Shown here: piece after piece, positions 45,389-54,784 of the stretch
Layout: each line of letters opens with the position of its first letter
Numbering within the stretch: position 1 is the first letter of the stretch
NCBI GenBank assembly: GCA_031763025.1
Contig: JASSKH010000009.1
Coordinates: 5,524,512 to 5,588,511 of the forward strand
DNA: 64,000 bases
DNA from: Macrocystis pyrifera
Taxonomy: Eukaryota; Sar; Phaeophyceae; Laminariales; Laminariaceae
Direction: 5' to 3'
Program-made: the position numbers and the translations under genes
The notes under the pieces: generated by a model
The model's database searches: none
Told to the model about the DNA's origin: nothing
Seen by the model: only the letters and a program-made list of their open reading frames with translations

Positions 45389-45505
45389 TTACGGGGGTAC
45401 ATAGTTAACAGGACCTATGGCATACATGAAAACATATATATATATATATATGTTTAGGTATTTTTACTGACAATATTTGGTCCTGTTTACTATGGGCCCC
45501 CGAAA
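45389..45505. mobile_element. MITE-1 copy with an expanded AT core
   Basis: TA flanks, TTACGGGGGTACATAGT at the left, ACTATGGGCCCCCGAAA at the right. An (AT)n at about 45426-45450 lengthens it. Confidence 0.85.
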
Positions 45506-45527
45506 TAGTAGCTTATTTTTGTTGCTA

Positions 45528-45880
45528 CAGTAAGTTCAACCCAAGATCTCGTTGGAATGAGTGCCATCGTTAGTGTCGTGTTTTTTTTACCAAACATTTC
45601 GTGACGCGCCTGTTCTATTCCTGGCATGGGCTTTAGTACTGTCCGTCGAGCTGCACTGTTGTTAGCTTCTCTCAACATCGGCTTTTTGGTGGAATTAGTG
45701 CAAGGTACTGAGGTGTTGAGGTGTTGATGTATTGGGGTCCTTAAGTCAGGAGCCTTAAAAAAAAAATAGGTGATTCCCCTAGCGTAGAGCAATGCCTGAT
45801 AGGATTGGCGGCTTATTCTGGTTCTAATTCCAAGTAGTATGTCCTCCCCCCCCAAAAAACAAATAGTTGCAGTTCTCCGG
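45528..45880. repeat. REP-F copy 4 followed by an FB-1 remnant
   Basis: CAACCCAAGATCTCGTTGGAATG to GGTCCTTAAGTCAGGAGCC is REP-F in outline. TTCTAATTCCAAGTAGTATG at 45820 on is a decayed FB-1 half. Confidence 0.5.
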
Positions 45881-45958
45881 CGGTCAAGCGGTTGCCACAT
45901 CGTCGCCGCCGCCGCCGCCGCCGCCGTCCGTGGATCACAGACCTATCTGAAACCTCAG

Positions 45959-45991
<33 letters not shown>

Positions 45992-46022
45992 TGAGTCCAC
46001 CTTCGCCCCCCCCCCCCCCCCC
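45959..46022. repeat. paired C homopolymers (33 and 17 nt)
   Basis: C runs 45959-45991 and 46006-46022 separated by TGAGTCCACCTTCG. They lie about 120 bp upstream of the first exon at 46145. Confidence 0.9.
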
Positions 46023-46144
46023 TCCGCGTTCGGCTCCGCCTCCTTTCTCTTCTACCTCAACCTTCCTCTCCCCCCCCCCCCCCTCCTTGCGACGGCGGTG
46101 GTGGTGGTGGGGCGGTGGCGCCGGTTTTCTAGATATATCGAGGG

Positions 46145-46324
46145 ATGTCTATGGCGGGTACCCCGGACGGCACCCCCAGCGAGCCCGAGAGGATCCGGCT
46201 ATTCCCTCGGACTCGCAAGGGGGAGCGGCTCCTGCAGGACCCCGCGAACCGCTTGGGGATGAGATGGTCGCCCACGCCCTGCCTCCCTTGGAAGACGCTT
46301 GAGAGGATGATCACCCACGATCAG
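46145..46324 (+). CDS. exon I of the unrecognised gene
   Basis: ATG in TCGAGGGATGTCT. 60 codons from MSMAGTPDGTPSEPERIR to LERMITHDQ, donor CAG/GTTTGA. A longer frame from 45892 in another phase is poly-Pro from the C tracts and is not used. Confidence 0.4.
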
Positions 46325-47944
46325 GTTTGAGATATTTGCTGGGTTTTTGTTGTTGTTGTTGTGTGGGTTGGCTGGCTCTGGTCGTCGTGTCGGTCGATCG
46401 GCTGGTTGGTTGTGATGGTCGGTTGGTTGGTTGGTTGGTCGGTTGGTTGGATGGTTGGATGGTTGGATGGTTGATTTGGTTGGTTTAGCTATTGGTTACG
46501 ATTCTGGACGGAAGTACCGGGAACGTTTGTGCGTCAATGTGAAGACCCAACGGTCCTTAATCTCCAGTCCGGGATGATAGTTTGCTTGGTTGCTCGGTGA
46601 CTTGCTTGGGTCAATGGTTGCGTGTTTCGCTTGTTTGGTTGGTTGATAATTGGTTGGTTGGTTGGTTGGTTGGTTACCTAGTTAGTGGGTTGGGACGTGG
46701 GTTGGTTGGACGAGTGATTGCGTGGTTCGCTTGGTTGGTTGGTTGGTTGGTTGATATGTTTTTGGTTGGTTGGTCGGCTGGTCGGTTGTTTCTTGTGTTT
46801 GATTGGTTAGCTGGTTGGTTGGTTGATGTGCTGTTGGTTGGTTTGGTTGGTCGGTTGGCTGGTTGGTTGGTCAGCTGGTTGGTTGTTCTATGTTTGATTG
46901 GTTAAGCTGGTTGGTGGGTTGGTGGGTAGGTTGGTCGGTTGGGTTGTTGATGTGTGCGTTTTGTTTAGTGGATTGGTTGGGTGGGCGATTGCGCGTTTCG
47001 CTTGTTTGGTTGGCTTTTCGGTCATTCGGTTGATTGACTGATTGGTTGATCGACTGGTTGGTTGGTTGAGTGTTGTTGACCTGACTGTATAGCTGGTTGG
47101 AATGTTGTTGTGGCTCAGTTGGTTTGTTGATTGTGCGACCCGTGGGTGACGTTGGGTTGGAGGCGATGGTTTTTCCCACGATCAGGTGTCTCTTCGGTGG
47201 GCAACCGCTCCCGTCAGCGCTGGTGCTGTACCGTGCACCCCGTGCAGAATGAGAAACAACGCCAGGGTGACCGCTCTTCATGTTGCGGACTTTTCTCTGC
47301 GCTCTGCTGCTGGGCTGGAGAGTCGGGTAGAGATTCGACCGACGCGTGCGTGTCGTTGCAGGACCTCGTGTGCACGGCCGCCATTTTCCGCGTTTGCGCG
47401 TTTGACTGCTCACCACGCGGGTCTCTCCCCCTCTTGTAGGTTGTAGGCAGTGTTTTCAGGCATCAGGCAGACCACGTTCTACCGCGGATCCTACTGCTAG
47501 TTTTACGGGGGGCCGTAGTAAATAGGACCTACGGTACACGCAAAAACCTACGTGTTTCCCCATGTTTTTTCCAAACGTTATTTGGTCCTGTTTACTATGG
47601 TCCCCCGTAAAGTTGTACGTTTGCCCGTTTTTTGTTTTGTTGGCCAAGAGCCGTGTCGTGCGTACCTATATCCCACCCGGCAAGCATGCGCGCAAAGAAA
47701 GAGCTGTGGCGGGTGTGGAGCTCCTGTACTCGAATCGAGCGAGGAATACACCTATCGTAGCGCACAATGATCTGTATCATCTGTATCATCTGCGTGATAT
47801 GTATGATATGTTGTGATCTGTATCATCTGTCCTGTGTTTGCAGGGAGCCTGTCTGAATTGTTCGACGCGTGCACTGTTGTCCCGTGCGTGGCCCGCTCCC
47901 GCATGCGACTACCATCCCGACTACGGTCATGCATGATAATCAGT

Positions 47945-47989
<45 letters not shown>

Positions 47990-48082
47990 CGAGGAATAGG
48001 AGCGGTGCTCCGTCTCGAAAAGGGTGCGTGGTCAATGGTCAAATGACTATGGCATGCAACCAATGAGTGCCCCCCCCCCCCC

Positions 48083-48129
<47 letters not shown>

Positions 48130-48917
48130 ACTGTCAATTAATCCGAAGCTGTTGTTCATTGTAAGTCGGCCTCACGAGCGGGTCTTGGTACAAGTTGCAG
48201 CTCACCCTACGTGCTGCTCGTTATTGCACCTCACGGCCGCTTCGCGGTCGGTGCAAGTGTTGTGTATGCCTGGCCGGTGCAATCCCGACGTGCTCCGCCC
48301 GGGCATTGTATGCAGGGATACCAGGGCCTATGCGTCATACGACTACGGCCATGCATGGCATGAGCACACACACACACCCCCCGCCCCTCCCCATTCGTAT
48401 GTTTTATACATAGGTTGGGTCGGCGTCGGTTAGCAACGATACTGTAAAACATGCCGCTCACTACTTGAGCTAGACAACCAGGGTACCGTTTTTTTTCTGT
48501 TTTGTTTTGGCGGTGGGTCACAGCTGGTGGTTAAGTTAGATAATGTGTGCGCGGGGTGGACAACCTTTACTCCGCGAAAGGGGAATTAATCATATCACGT
48601 ACTGGTAGTGTTTATGGTAAGGCACCAAAGAGGCAGTTGCATAGTACTGTACAACCATTGCTTGTCTCTGGAAGTGGCCCCACCGGAAATTGAATTACAT
48701 CATTGAAGCTTTCATCCATACGCAAGCCCGCCCAACAAGCGGTTCTTAGTAGGATGCAGCCCATCCTTAATGCGACTCGCCGGACACCTCGCGGCCCTTC
48801 GCGCTTGGTGCAAGCAATGCCTGCCTGGTCGGTGAAAACCTGACGGGCTCCGTTACGGCATTGTAGAGATGCGAAGGGTCTAAGGTCATACGACTACCGC
48901 CGTGCATGATATCGAGT

Positions 48918-48987
<70 letters not shown>

Positions 48988-49127
48988 CCGCCCAGCCCAG
49001 CATCGTATACAGGGATGCGGGGGTCTATGATCGTACGACTACGGCCATACATGTCATGGGTACCCCCCCCCCCCCCCCCCCCCCCCCCCCCTGTCCACCT
49101 CGTCGCCCCCCACGTCCCCACGCTGCC

Positions 49128-49179
<52 letters not shown>

Positions 49180-50624
49180 ACGAATCGCACCCCGACGTCC
49201 CTAATGGCCGCGTGTATGGGACCGGGAACCAACAGCACTGGGAGGAGAGTCAAGAGTTTTACGTCCTGTGCGCGGGATACGAATCCCACACCGGGAAGAG
49301 CGGGGTGTGCATGGAGCTGATGGGGACGGGGGCGGTGAAGCCTGAGGATGGCGGGGATGGGAAGAAGGCCGGCGAGCGCGTAGCGCAGGAGGTAATCTAT
49401 GCGAGCGCTTCGAAACCCCTACGTCGTACGCGCGATCGGAGATATCGCTATTTATTTACTGTTTATAGTATCGCACACAGCTTGCAGAGAGAGGTGTTTC
49501 GGCGAGATATCCTCAGCTTTGTTTGTGTGTGTGTTTTGTGTGTGTGTGTTTTTTTTCAAGACAGAGACACCGTGTGTAGTGGGGAGGGGGTGGGGGGGGG
49601 AGAGCCTGATATGTGACCCCGGATCTGAGTGACGACTATTAAATAGGGGGGAGAGATGAAGGAAAGGCGAAGGAATTAAATTGGATCAAGTGGATGGAAA
49701 AAAAAGGGAACACTGCCGGCACACTATAATAGCAGGGGTTGATGCGATCGCGTTTTTTTTCGCTTAAACCGTATCACGCGGGTGATAAGACATCACACGG
49801 GTGATAGTCTGTGTCACGGGTGATAATCTATCACACGGGTGATAAGATATCACACGGGTGGTAAGATATCATACGGGTGATAATATATCACACGGGTGAT
49901 AAGATATCGCACGGGTGATAATATATCACCCGGGTGATAATATATCACACGGGTGATAAGATATCGCACGGGTGATAAGATATCACACGGGTGATAAGGT
50001 ATCACACGGGTGATAAGGTATCACACGGGTGATAAGGTATCACACGGGTGATAGGTTATCACACCCCCTGGGATGACTTTTCCGAGCCGATTTTCAACTC
50101 AACAAGGGGGGCGCACTCAACTAGGATAGTAGCTTTGGAAGGATGCCGTCGAGGTCTTTCCGTAGACCGCATCGCTCTCGATGCTGGAGCACTCTCACCG
50201 CTGTCGAGCAAAATCAGACTGGCAAATTCGTCCACCCGGAGATGTGTTTGTAATAAGCGTTATCACGGAGGACCATAGTCAAGAGCACCTGCGGTACACG
50301 CAAAAACCTGTGTATTGCACTGTGGTTTACTAACAAAATTTGGTCCCATTTTACTTACGGGCCCCCCCCCGTACCATCAACATGCGTTGAGCTCGTTGTA
50401 TTCCTATTCCTGGTACATGCCAACAAAATCAAGAATGGCTGTGACTGCAGAGCATTGCCGGTAGTATTCCTGTTGGGGGGAACCGTAGTAAACAGGGACC
50501 TACGGTACACACTTAAAACCTAAATATTTACCTGTTATTTATTGACAACATTTTGGTCCTACTTACTATGGTCCCCCGTAATAGTGTGACAGCACAGCGT
50601 GGTACAATGAAGAGAGCGCGCGTG

Positions 50625-50657
<33 letters not shown>

Positions 50658-51534
50658 GGAACAAATCGTTTGCCGAAGAAGTCATTGAAAAGGAAGGCGT
50701 GAGGTATATATTTTAATTTACGACGTAATTTTTTTTTCTGTTTTCTGTTTTCTGTTTTTTTTTTTTTTTTTTTCATGAGAGGAGACTATACGCCAAGCGC
50801 CACTCTTTCACGAAAGATATGAAGACCGCATGTATGTTGATATCTGTTGCATCCGAAACGGTCGTATTTAATAACGGGTAATACGGAGGGCCATAGTAAT
50901 ACAGGACCCCATCACGCACAAAAACCTATACATTCCAGCATTTTTACTCAGCATGTTTGGTCCTGATTATTTTTTTCCGCCGAAATATTGTTATGACCGG
51001 GGGCCATGGTAAACGGGACCGAATATTACAGTTCGAACTCTACAGCAGTGCGTACATGGTTAAGTGCATACTTATTGCGGGGGGGGGGGGGGGGGGCATA
51101 GTAACCAGGACCCATGATGTACACAAAAACCTATATATATATAGAATCCATTTTTTTTCACCGAGCAAAAGCATATTGGGTCCTGATTACTCTTTTGCTA
51201 CCCCCCGTAATGCTAGGCAACTTTTGCCACGTTTTTTTTTGTTTCGCTTTGTTTTTGTTTTTTCGCCGTCTGGTAGGTAACTTTTCCCCCACGCCTTTTT
51301 TTTTTCTCTTGTTTGTTACCGCCTCGCCTCGCCTCGCCTCGCCCCGCCTCGCCTCGCCTCGCTTCTTCTGGTCGTGGTGGCGGGTGGCTGGCTTGTGGGG
51401 GGTGGCTTGGGGGGGGGGGGGGGGGGGGGCATCCCGTTCAGGTGTTGGGGCTGCCCGGCGCGGTGGGCCACAGATGGTTCGTTTTCCACATCTCCCGACC
51501 GGATGATACAGACGGGGAGTCTCAGTTCATCACA
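46145..51534 (+). CDS. unrecognised four-exon gene (model)
   Basis: Exons 46145-46324, 47186-47266, 49236-49391 and 51442-51534 are 180, 81, 156 and 93 nt, all whole codons with phase 0 borders and GT-AG introns, so any subset stays in frame. The translation shows no stop and no family I recognise. It has a basic N-terminus (SEPERIRLFPRTRKGERLLQ), a Cys-containing middle (FYVLCAGYESHTGKSGVCME) and a hydrophobic-aromatic segment (AVGHRWFVFHISRPDDTDGE). The last exon has no phase-compatible junction with the SAM exon at 54245, so either an exon is missing between them or these are separate genes. Introns are crowded with C/G tracts, MITE-1 and a GGTT array. Confidence 0.4.
46370..47115. repeat. 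(GGTT)n-derived array, ~750 bp
   Basis: Long degenerate tetramer array (TTGG, TGGT) with islands such as GCGTGGTTCGCTTG and GTGATTGCG repeating every 100-150 bp. On the minus strand it reads as a QPTNQPTNQ-like spurious ORF. Confidence 0.85.
47186..47266 (+). CDS. exon II of the unrecognised gene
   Basis: Acceptor TTTTTCCCACGATCAG; 27 codons (VSLRWATAPVSAGAVPCTPC, RMRNNAR); donor AGG/GTGACC. A further phase-0 open stretch follows GTTGCAG at 47361 (DLVCTAAIFRVCAFDC) but soon meets a stop; it is an alternative terminal exon. Confidence 0.35.
47503..47610. mobile_element. MITE-1 copy
   Basis: Termini TTACGGGGGGCCGTAGT and ACTATGGTCCCCCGTAA. Flanks are AGTT on both sides in place of TA, so the target duplication may have been remodelled. 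Confidence 0.8.
47903..47945 (+). mobile_element. CTN 3' tip with a 43-nt C tail
   Basis: CGACTACGGTCATGCATGAT then AATCAGTAC entering C run 47946-47988. Confidence 0.65.
47989..48069 (+). mobile_element. CTL terminal fragment between C tracts
   Basis: GGAATAGGAGCGGTGCTCCG, TCTCGAAAAGGGTGCGTGGT and CAATGGTCAAATGACTATGG, ending AATGAGTG. It lies between C runs 47946-47988 and 48070-48129 (the latter broken by one A). Confidence 0.8.
48162..48372 (+). mobile_element. CTN 3' half
   Basis: GCCTCACGAGCGGGTCTTGG to ACTACGGCCATGCATGGCAT, ending GAGCAC, then (AC)n and C. The tail starts with AC repeats before the C run, unlike other copies. Confidence 0.65.
48405..48918 (+). mobile_element. CTN near full-length copy with a 68-nt C tail
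   Basis: 5' end CATAGGTTGGGTCGGCGTCG, GCTCACTACTTGAGC hairpin, CTGGAAGTGGCCCC, TAGTAGGATGCAGCCCATCC, 3' CATGATATCGAGTA followed by C run 48919-48986, the longest in the window. Confidence 0.8.
48987..49062 (+). mobile_element. CTN fragment nested in the C tail of the previous copy
   Basis: GTATACAGGGATGCGGGGGT, CTATGATCGTACGACTACGG and CCATACATGTCATGGGTA, between C runs 48919-48986 and 49063-49091. Confidence 0.8.
49063..49178. repeat. C tracts (29 and 50 nt)
   Basis: C runs 49063-49091 and 49129-49178 with 37 nt of CT-rich sequence between. They end 57 nt before the exon III acceptor. Confidence 0.9.
49236..49391 (+). CDS. exon III of the unrecognised gene
   Basis: 52 codons from HWEESQEFYVLCAGYESH to GKKAGERVAQE; acceptor GGAACCAACAG, donor GAG/GTAATC. 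The frame is open further upstream, but only as poly-Pro through the C tract, and no AG acceptor exists there. Confidence 0.45.
49772..50062. repeat. ~18 bp minisatellite, ~16 units
   Basis: Units of TATCACACGGGTGATAAG. Each unit is itself a near-palindrome (ATCAC and GTGAT), so the array can form a series of small hairpins or a long self-pairing strand. Confidence 0.9.
50263..50373. mobile_element. MITE-1, diverged
   Basis: TCACGGAGGACCATAGT at the left. The right end has ACTTACGGGCCCCCCCCCGT, where the TIR C run has grown. Confidence 0.7.
50472..50581. mobile_element. MITE-1 copy
   Basis: Left end degraded (TTGGGGGGAACCGTAGT), right end ACTATGGTCCCCCGTAA followed by TA. Confidence 0.75.
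50626..50656. repeat. 31-nt G tract
   Basis: Uninterrupted G run. Confidence 0.95.
50881..50985. mobile_element. MITE-1, diverged
   Basis: ATACGGAGGGCCATAGT at the left; GGTCCTGATTATTTTTTTCC then GCCGAAA at the right. Confidence 0.6.
51075..51210. mobile_element. MITE-1 with an expanded G run in its TIR
   Basis: Begins TTGC, then 18 G where the family has 5-7, then CATAGTAACCAGG. Ends CTACCCCCCGTAA. It shows a transposon terminus becoming a G homopolymer. Confidence 0.7.
51319..51362. repeat. (GCCTC)n microsatellite
   Basis: Eight to nine units, one changed to GCCCC. Confidence 0.9.
51442..51534 (+). CDS. exon IV of the unrecognised gene
   Basis: 31 codons, VLGLPGAVGHRWFVFHIS and RPDDTDGESQFIT. 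Acceptor ATCCCGTTCAG, donor ACA/GTAAGG. A 21-nt G run (51409-51429) stops 12 nt before the exon, in place of a pyrimidine tract. Confidence 0.5.
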
Positions 51535-51640
51535 GTAAGGACGACTGTTGACATCACAAGGGTAGGTGTATATTTTCTACCGCATCATGTATTTGGTAGA
51601 TATATATATATATATATCCTATTAATATATGTATACTGTA

Positions 51641-51744
51641 TTACGAGGGACCATAGTAATCAAGACCGAATGTTGTTAGTAAAAAAATGTAAATATATAG
51701 GTTTTGTGTGTGCCGTAGGTCCTATTAACTATGGCCCCCCGCAA
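51641..51744. mobile_element. MITE-1 copy
   Basis: TTACGAGGGACCATAGT to ACTATGGCCCCCCGCAA; TA on the left only. Confidence 0.8.
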
Positions 51745-52061
51745 CAGCAGGTTTTTGACATTATGCCTGATAAATGACAGCATGCATGATGTAATAGGAT
51801 ATTTTGATGTTTTTTTAGTGATACCAGGTGTGCAATACAACACCGGGAAAAATGTCCCCGCTCGTGGCAAAAGCCGCGTGCAACAATCTCGCAAATTTGG
51901 TTTTGGTCGTTTCCAAAATGTAGACACACCGAAACTCCTTTAGTTCTGCAGCTTCTCGAGCAGATTTTTTTTGTCTTCCTGAGGTACGGACTGCTGTGTT
52001 TCCCCTTTTCATGAGGCCATTTAAAGCCCGTGGTACACGGGACCGAAGTATATATGACTAT

Positions 52062-52165
52062 TACGGGGGTCCATAGTTAACGGGACCAAATATTGTTAGT
52101 AAAAATAGGTAAATATATAGGTTTTTATGTATACCATAGGTCCTATTAACTATGGACCCCCGTGA
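52062..52165. mobile_element. MITE-1 complete copy
   Basis: TTACGGGGGTCCATAGT to CTATGGACCCCCGTGA, TA on both sides. A second MITE-1 begins four bases later. Confidence 0.85.
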
Positions 52166-52168
52166 TAG

Positions 52169-52217
52169 TACGGGGGGACCATAGTAAATAGGACCAAATA
52201 TTGTTGATAAAAATTAG

Positions 52218-52218
<1 letters not shown>
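52169..52218. mobile_element. MITE-1 cut off by a G tract
   Basis: ACGGGGGGACCATAGTAAAT through TTGTTGATAAAAATTAGC, then a 52-nt G run (52219-52270) replaces the rest. Confidence 0.75.
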
Positions 52219-52270
<52 letters not shown>

Positions 52271-52322
52271 CTACGATTCAAGAGAGCGCGGTGTCAGGCC
52301 TTTTGCGATAGACCTCTCGCGG

Positions 52323-52437
52323 CCCTTTTTACTACTGCTGTAGTCCCGTTTTGAGGAACAGACTTACTTGCTTGGAACAGACTTACTTGGAATTTGAGTG
52401 GTTTGTCCCAATAAATGTTAGTGCGGCGCTAACGGAG
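52323..52437. mobile_element. FB-1 copy 7
   Basis: CCCTTTTTACTACTGCTGTA, GTCCCGTTTTGAGG; right part GTGGTTTGTCCC and GTGCGGCGCTAACGG. A ~15 bp CTTACTTGGAA-type duplication lies in the loop. Flanks at 52271 and 52467 share TACGATTCAAGAGA-like sequence. Confidence 0.6.
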
Positions 52438-52656
52438 TCGAGCAGATATGTCTCTTGAATCGGAGCGGGGCTGTACGATTCAGGAGAAGGGGTGTGCCAG
52501 GCCTATATGTGGCAGTACACCTCGCTCAAGAAAGGGATTTATCTCGGAACCGGAGTAGCTGTTGTGTTATAGCTGCCCGGGTCAAGCCATTTGAGCTCTC
52601 TTTACGTCGGTGTTTATTTTGTGATTGGAACTGAGCTCTCTGAAAAAATATGCGGT

Positions 52657-52657
<1 letters not shown>

Positions 52658-52689
<32 letters not shown>

Positions 52690-52916
52690 TTCCCCCTTCC
52701 CTCCCCCCCTTCCCTGTACTGTACTTGTACACACACCCCTGTGCTTGGAAGTAGTTTGAAATCGTTTTTTTTTTTTTGCAGCGGTTCATGTCGGGGGGTT
52801 TTTTTTTTACCCGTCCGCCGCCAGAGGTTTAATTGCGAAACAAAACGCACAAAAAAAATATATCACGAGGAAGGCGGAAGGCGGAACAAGGCTTGGAAGG
52901 GGGGGGGGGGGGCGGA

Positions 52917-52949
<33 letters not shown>
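52658..52949. repeat. C tract (32 nt) and G tract (31 nt), opposite polarity
   Basis: C run 52658-52689 and G runs 52899-52912 and 52919-52949. They could pair as a long GC hairpin across about 230 bp. Confidence 0.9.
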
Positions 52950-52950
<1 letters not shown>

Positions 52951-53039
52951 GCAGGCGGGAAAGCGCTGGGGGTGTACTTATGGATAGAACTTTAGCTGGG
53001 TTGCTCATGGGTTGGATTTTAAGAAGAAAAAAAAAAACG

Positions 53040-53090
53040 TGCGTAGGGTCGGGTCGCGTAGGGTCGGGTCGGGTCGGGTCGGGTCGGGTT
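53040..53090. repeat. (GGGTC)n microsatellite
   Basis: About eight units with one interruption. Confidence 0.9.
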
Positions 53091-53320
53091 GACTCGACCC
53101 GGCCCGTGATATCTCGATCACCTCTCTTGCCCCAACCCGACCCCATGAGTTTTTTTTTTTATTGAAGACCTCCTTGTCCGTGAAGACCGATGCAGTTTTG
53201 GGGGGGGGGGGCAAGGGCTTCCTTGGCCGCACAGTAGCGCTATTAGTTAGGGAAAAAATCGAGACCTTTGTTGCTTTTTTCCGCGGCCGGCGTAAAAGGT
53301 TAAGGGTGTGCCTTGACCGT

Positions 53321-53437
53321 TGTATGTAGGACTGCGGCCAGTCCCGTTTTCTTTAGGGCGAAAAAAAAAAAAAAAAACTGTATACTTGGAATTCGACTGG
53401 GTTGTCCCCAAAACGAGACTGCAGTTCTAAAATGGTT
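53321..53437. mobile_element. FB-1 copy 8
   Basis: CTGCGGCCAGTCCCGTTTTC at the left, TTGTCCCCAAAACGAGACTG at the right, with an A run in the left arm. Confidence 0.6.
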
Positions 53438-53439
53438 GA

Positions 53440-54010
53440 TAGGACATGCATGCCTTTCTAGTCCGAGCTGTTTTGTGGGTGAAGTAAAAAGTAAGGCCGT
53501 CGCACGACCGAAAATCTCCGAAAACGTTTTGATTTTTTTTTTTTTTTTTTTTTTTTTGGGGGGGGGTGGTTTTTCCCCCCCCCTTTTTTTTTTAGTATTT
53601 TCGCGATGTACCTACTGTACTGTAGTATGCCTTTGATCAGCGTGGGTCCCTCTCTATAGCCTATAATATCGAGAGCTGCCATTCCTTGGCGTTTTTTTTT
53701 TTTTTTTTTGCCGCGCGAATCTCCCCCAAGGAGTGAGTGGCCTAAGGTCGACGGATGAGCTCTTTGCGTATTAGCATGGGGAGACTTGAGCGTGTGTTTT
53801 TTTGGGTGGAGAGAGAGAAACTGGCGCTTTTTTTTTTTTTTTTTTTTTTTTTTTCCAAGAGTGGATGAGAGGAGGCAGTCGATCAGCTCTGGCTGGCTTT
53901 TGACCTGAGGGCACCCCCTGCTTCCCCCGGCATGCCTTGTCTCCCCGCCTTCGCCTTTCCCTCACCCTTCCCCTTCCCTCCGCTCTGCCCCCAGCCGTTC
54001 CCTGTACTCT
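53440..54010. other. no gene seen; T runs
   Basis: T runs at 53528-53556, 53584-53593, 53692-53709 and 53828-53854, a G/C patch at 53557-53583. Confidence 0.45.
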
Positions 54011-54023
54011 CCCCCCCCCCCCT

Positions 54024-54127
54024 TCCCTATATATGGAAATAACGTGAGCACGTAGGAACGGTGCGCACCGTCTCGAAAGGGATGTGTGGTCAATGGTCAA
54101 AAGACAAGGGCAAGCAATAAATGTGTA
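54024..54127 (+). mobile_element. CTL terminal fragment between C runs
   Basis: GTAGGAACGGTGCGCACCGT, TCTCGAAAGGGATGTGTGGT, CAATGGTCAAAAGACAAGGG, ending AATAAATGTGTA at C run 54128-54148. The upstream border is C run 54011-54022 plus about 30 bp. Confidence 0.75.
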
Positions 54128-54244
54128 CCCCCCCCCCCCCCCCCCCCCTCTTCCCTCCCAAATCTTACCTCTACCTCGCCGCTAACCCTTCCGTTTTCCC
54201 CCTTTATTGCCGTAGCTGCCAGCTTTGCCTACCCGCCTCCTGCA

Positions 54245-54339
54245 ATGGCCGTCGGCGTCCGCGATACCTGGCCCACCGGCAACCCTCGCGTCCACCGCCG
54301 CAGGGACGGCACCACCCCCAGCACTGGCACCAGCAGCGC

Positions 54340-54374
<35 letters not shown>

Positions 54375-54784
54375 AAGCGGCGGCGGCAACGATTACCGCG
54401 CCCATCTACGCCAACCCGACCAGCGTTGCCGCGCTACAGTACGGCACGGCACCGGCCTCCTACGCGTCCTCCTCGTCTCCGCCCGTCTCCACGGACTCGG
54501 AACTCGGCAGCAGCAGCATGCTGAGCTTCGAGTCTTTCAAGGACGGCCTGGCCGCGGCGGCCGGAGCCGGAGCGCCTTTGCTGCCGCGGTCTGCATTTCC
54601 GGTCGGATCTGGAGCCGGAGCACCTTTGTTGTCGCCTGGGCTTAACCCGGCCCCGCCCGGGGTGGTAGTGGCTCCCGCGACGGTGGCGGTGGGAGTGGGG
54701 GTGGGGGTGGGGGTGGACGAACTGAGCGAGCTCCTTAAAAAATTGAATATGACGAAGTACCGGCCGAAATTTGACAGCAAGAAG
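54245..54784 (+). CDS. SAM gene exon 1: low-complexity N-terminus and first half of SAM
   Basis: 180 codons; ATG context CTGCAATGGCC. A 12-residue Ala run coded by GCA repeats (about 54340-54372). Segments ITAPIYANPTSVAALQYGTA and LGSSSMLSFESFKDGLAAAA look like ordinary protein. A Val/Gly repeat (GTGGGGGTG) precedes the SAM start. Donor AAG/GTGTGA. Confidence 0.75.

Noticed and set aside
46580-47416. WLVGWLVG-type and QPTNQ-type ORFs as a membrane or prion-like protein
   Set aside because: They are the two strands of the GGTT tetramer array.
47362-47439. Terminal exon DLVCTAAIFRVCAFDC after GTTGCAG
   Set aside because: Phase fits exon II, but it would end the gene before two better phase-0 exons; kept only as an alternative.
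49772-50062. CRISPR array
   Set aside because: Units are contiguous with no unique spacers and the context is eukaryotic; it is a minisatellite.
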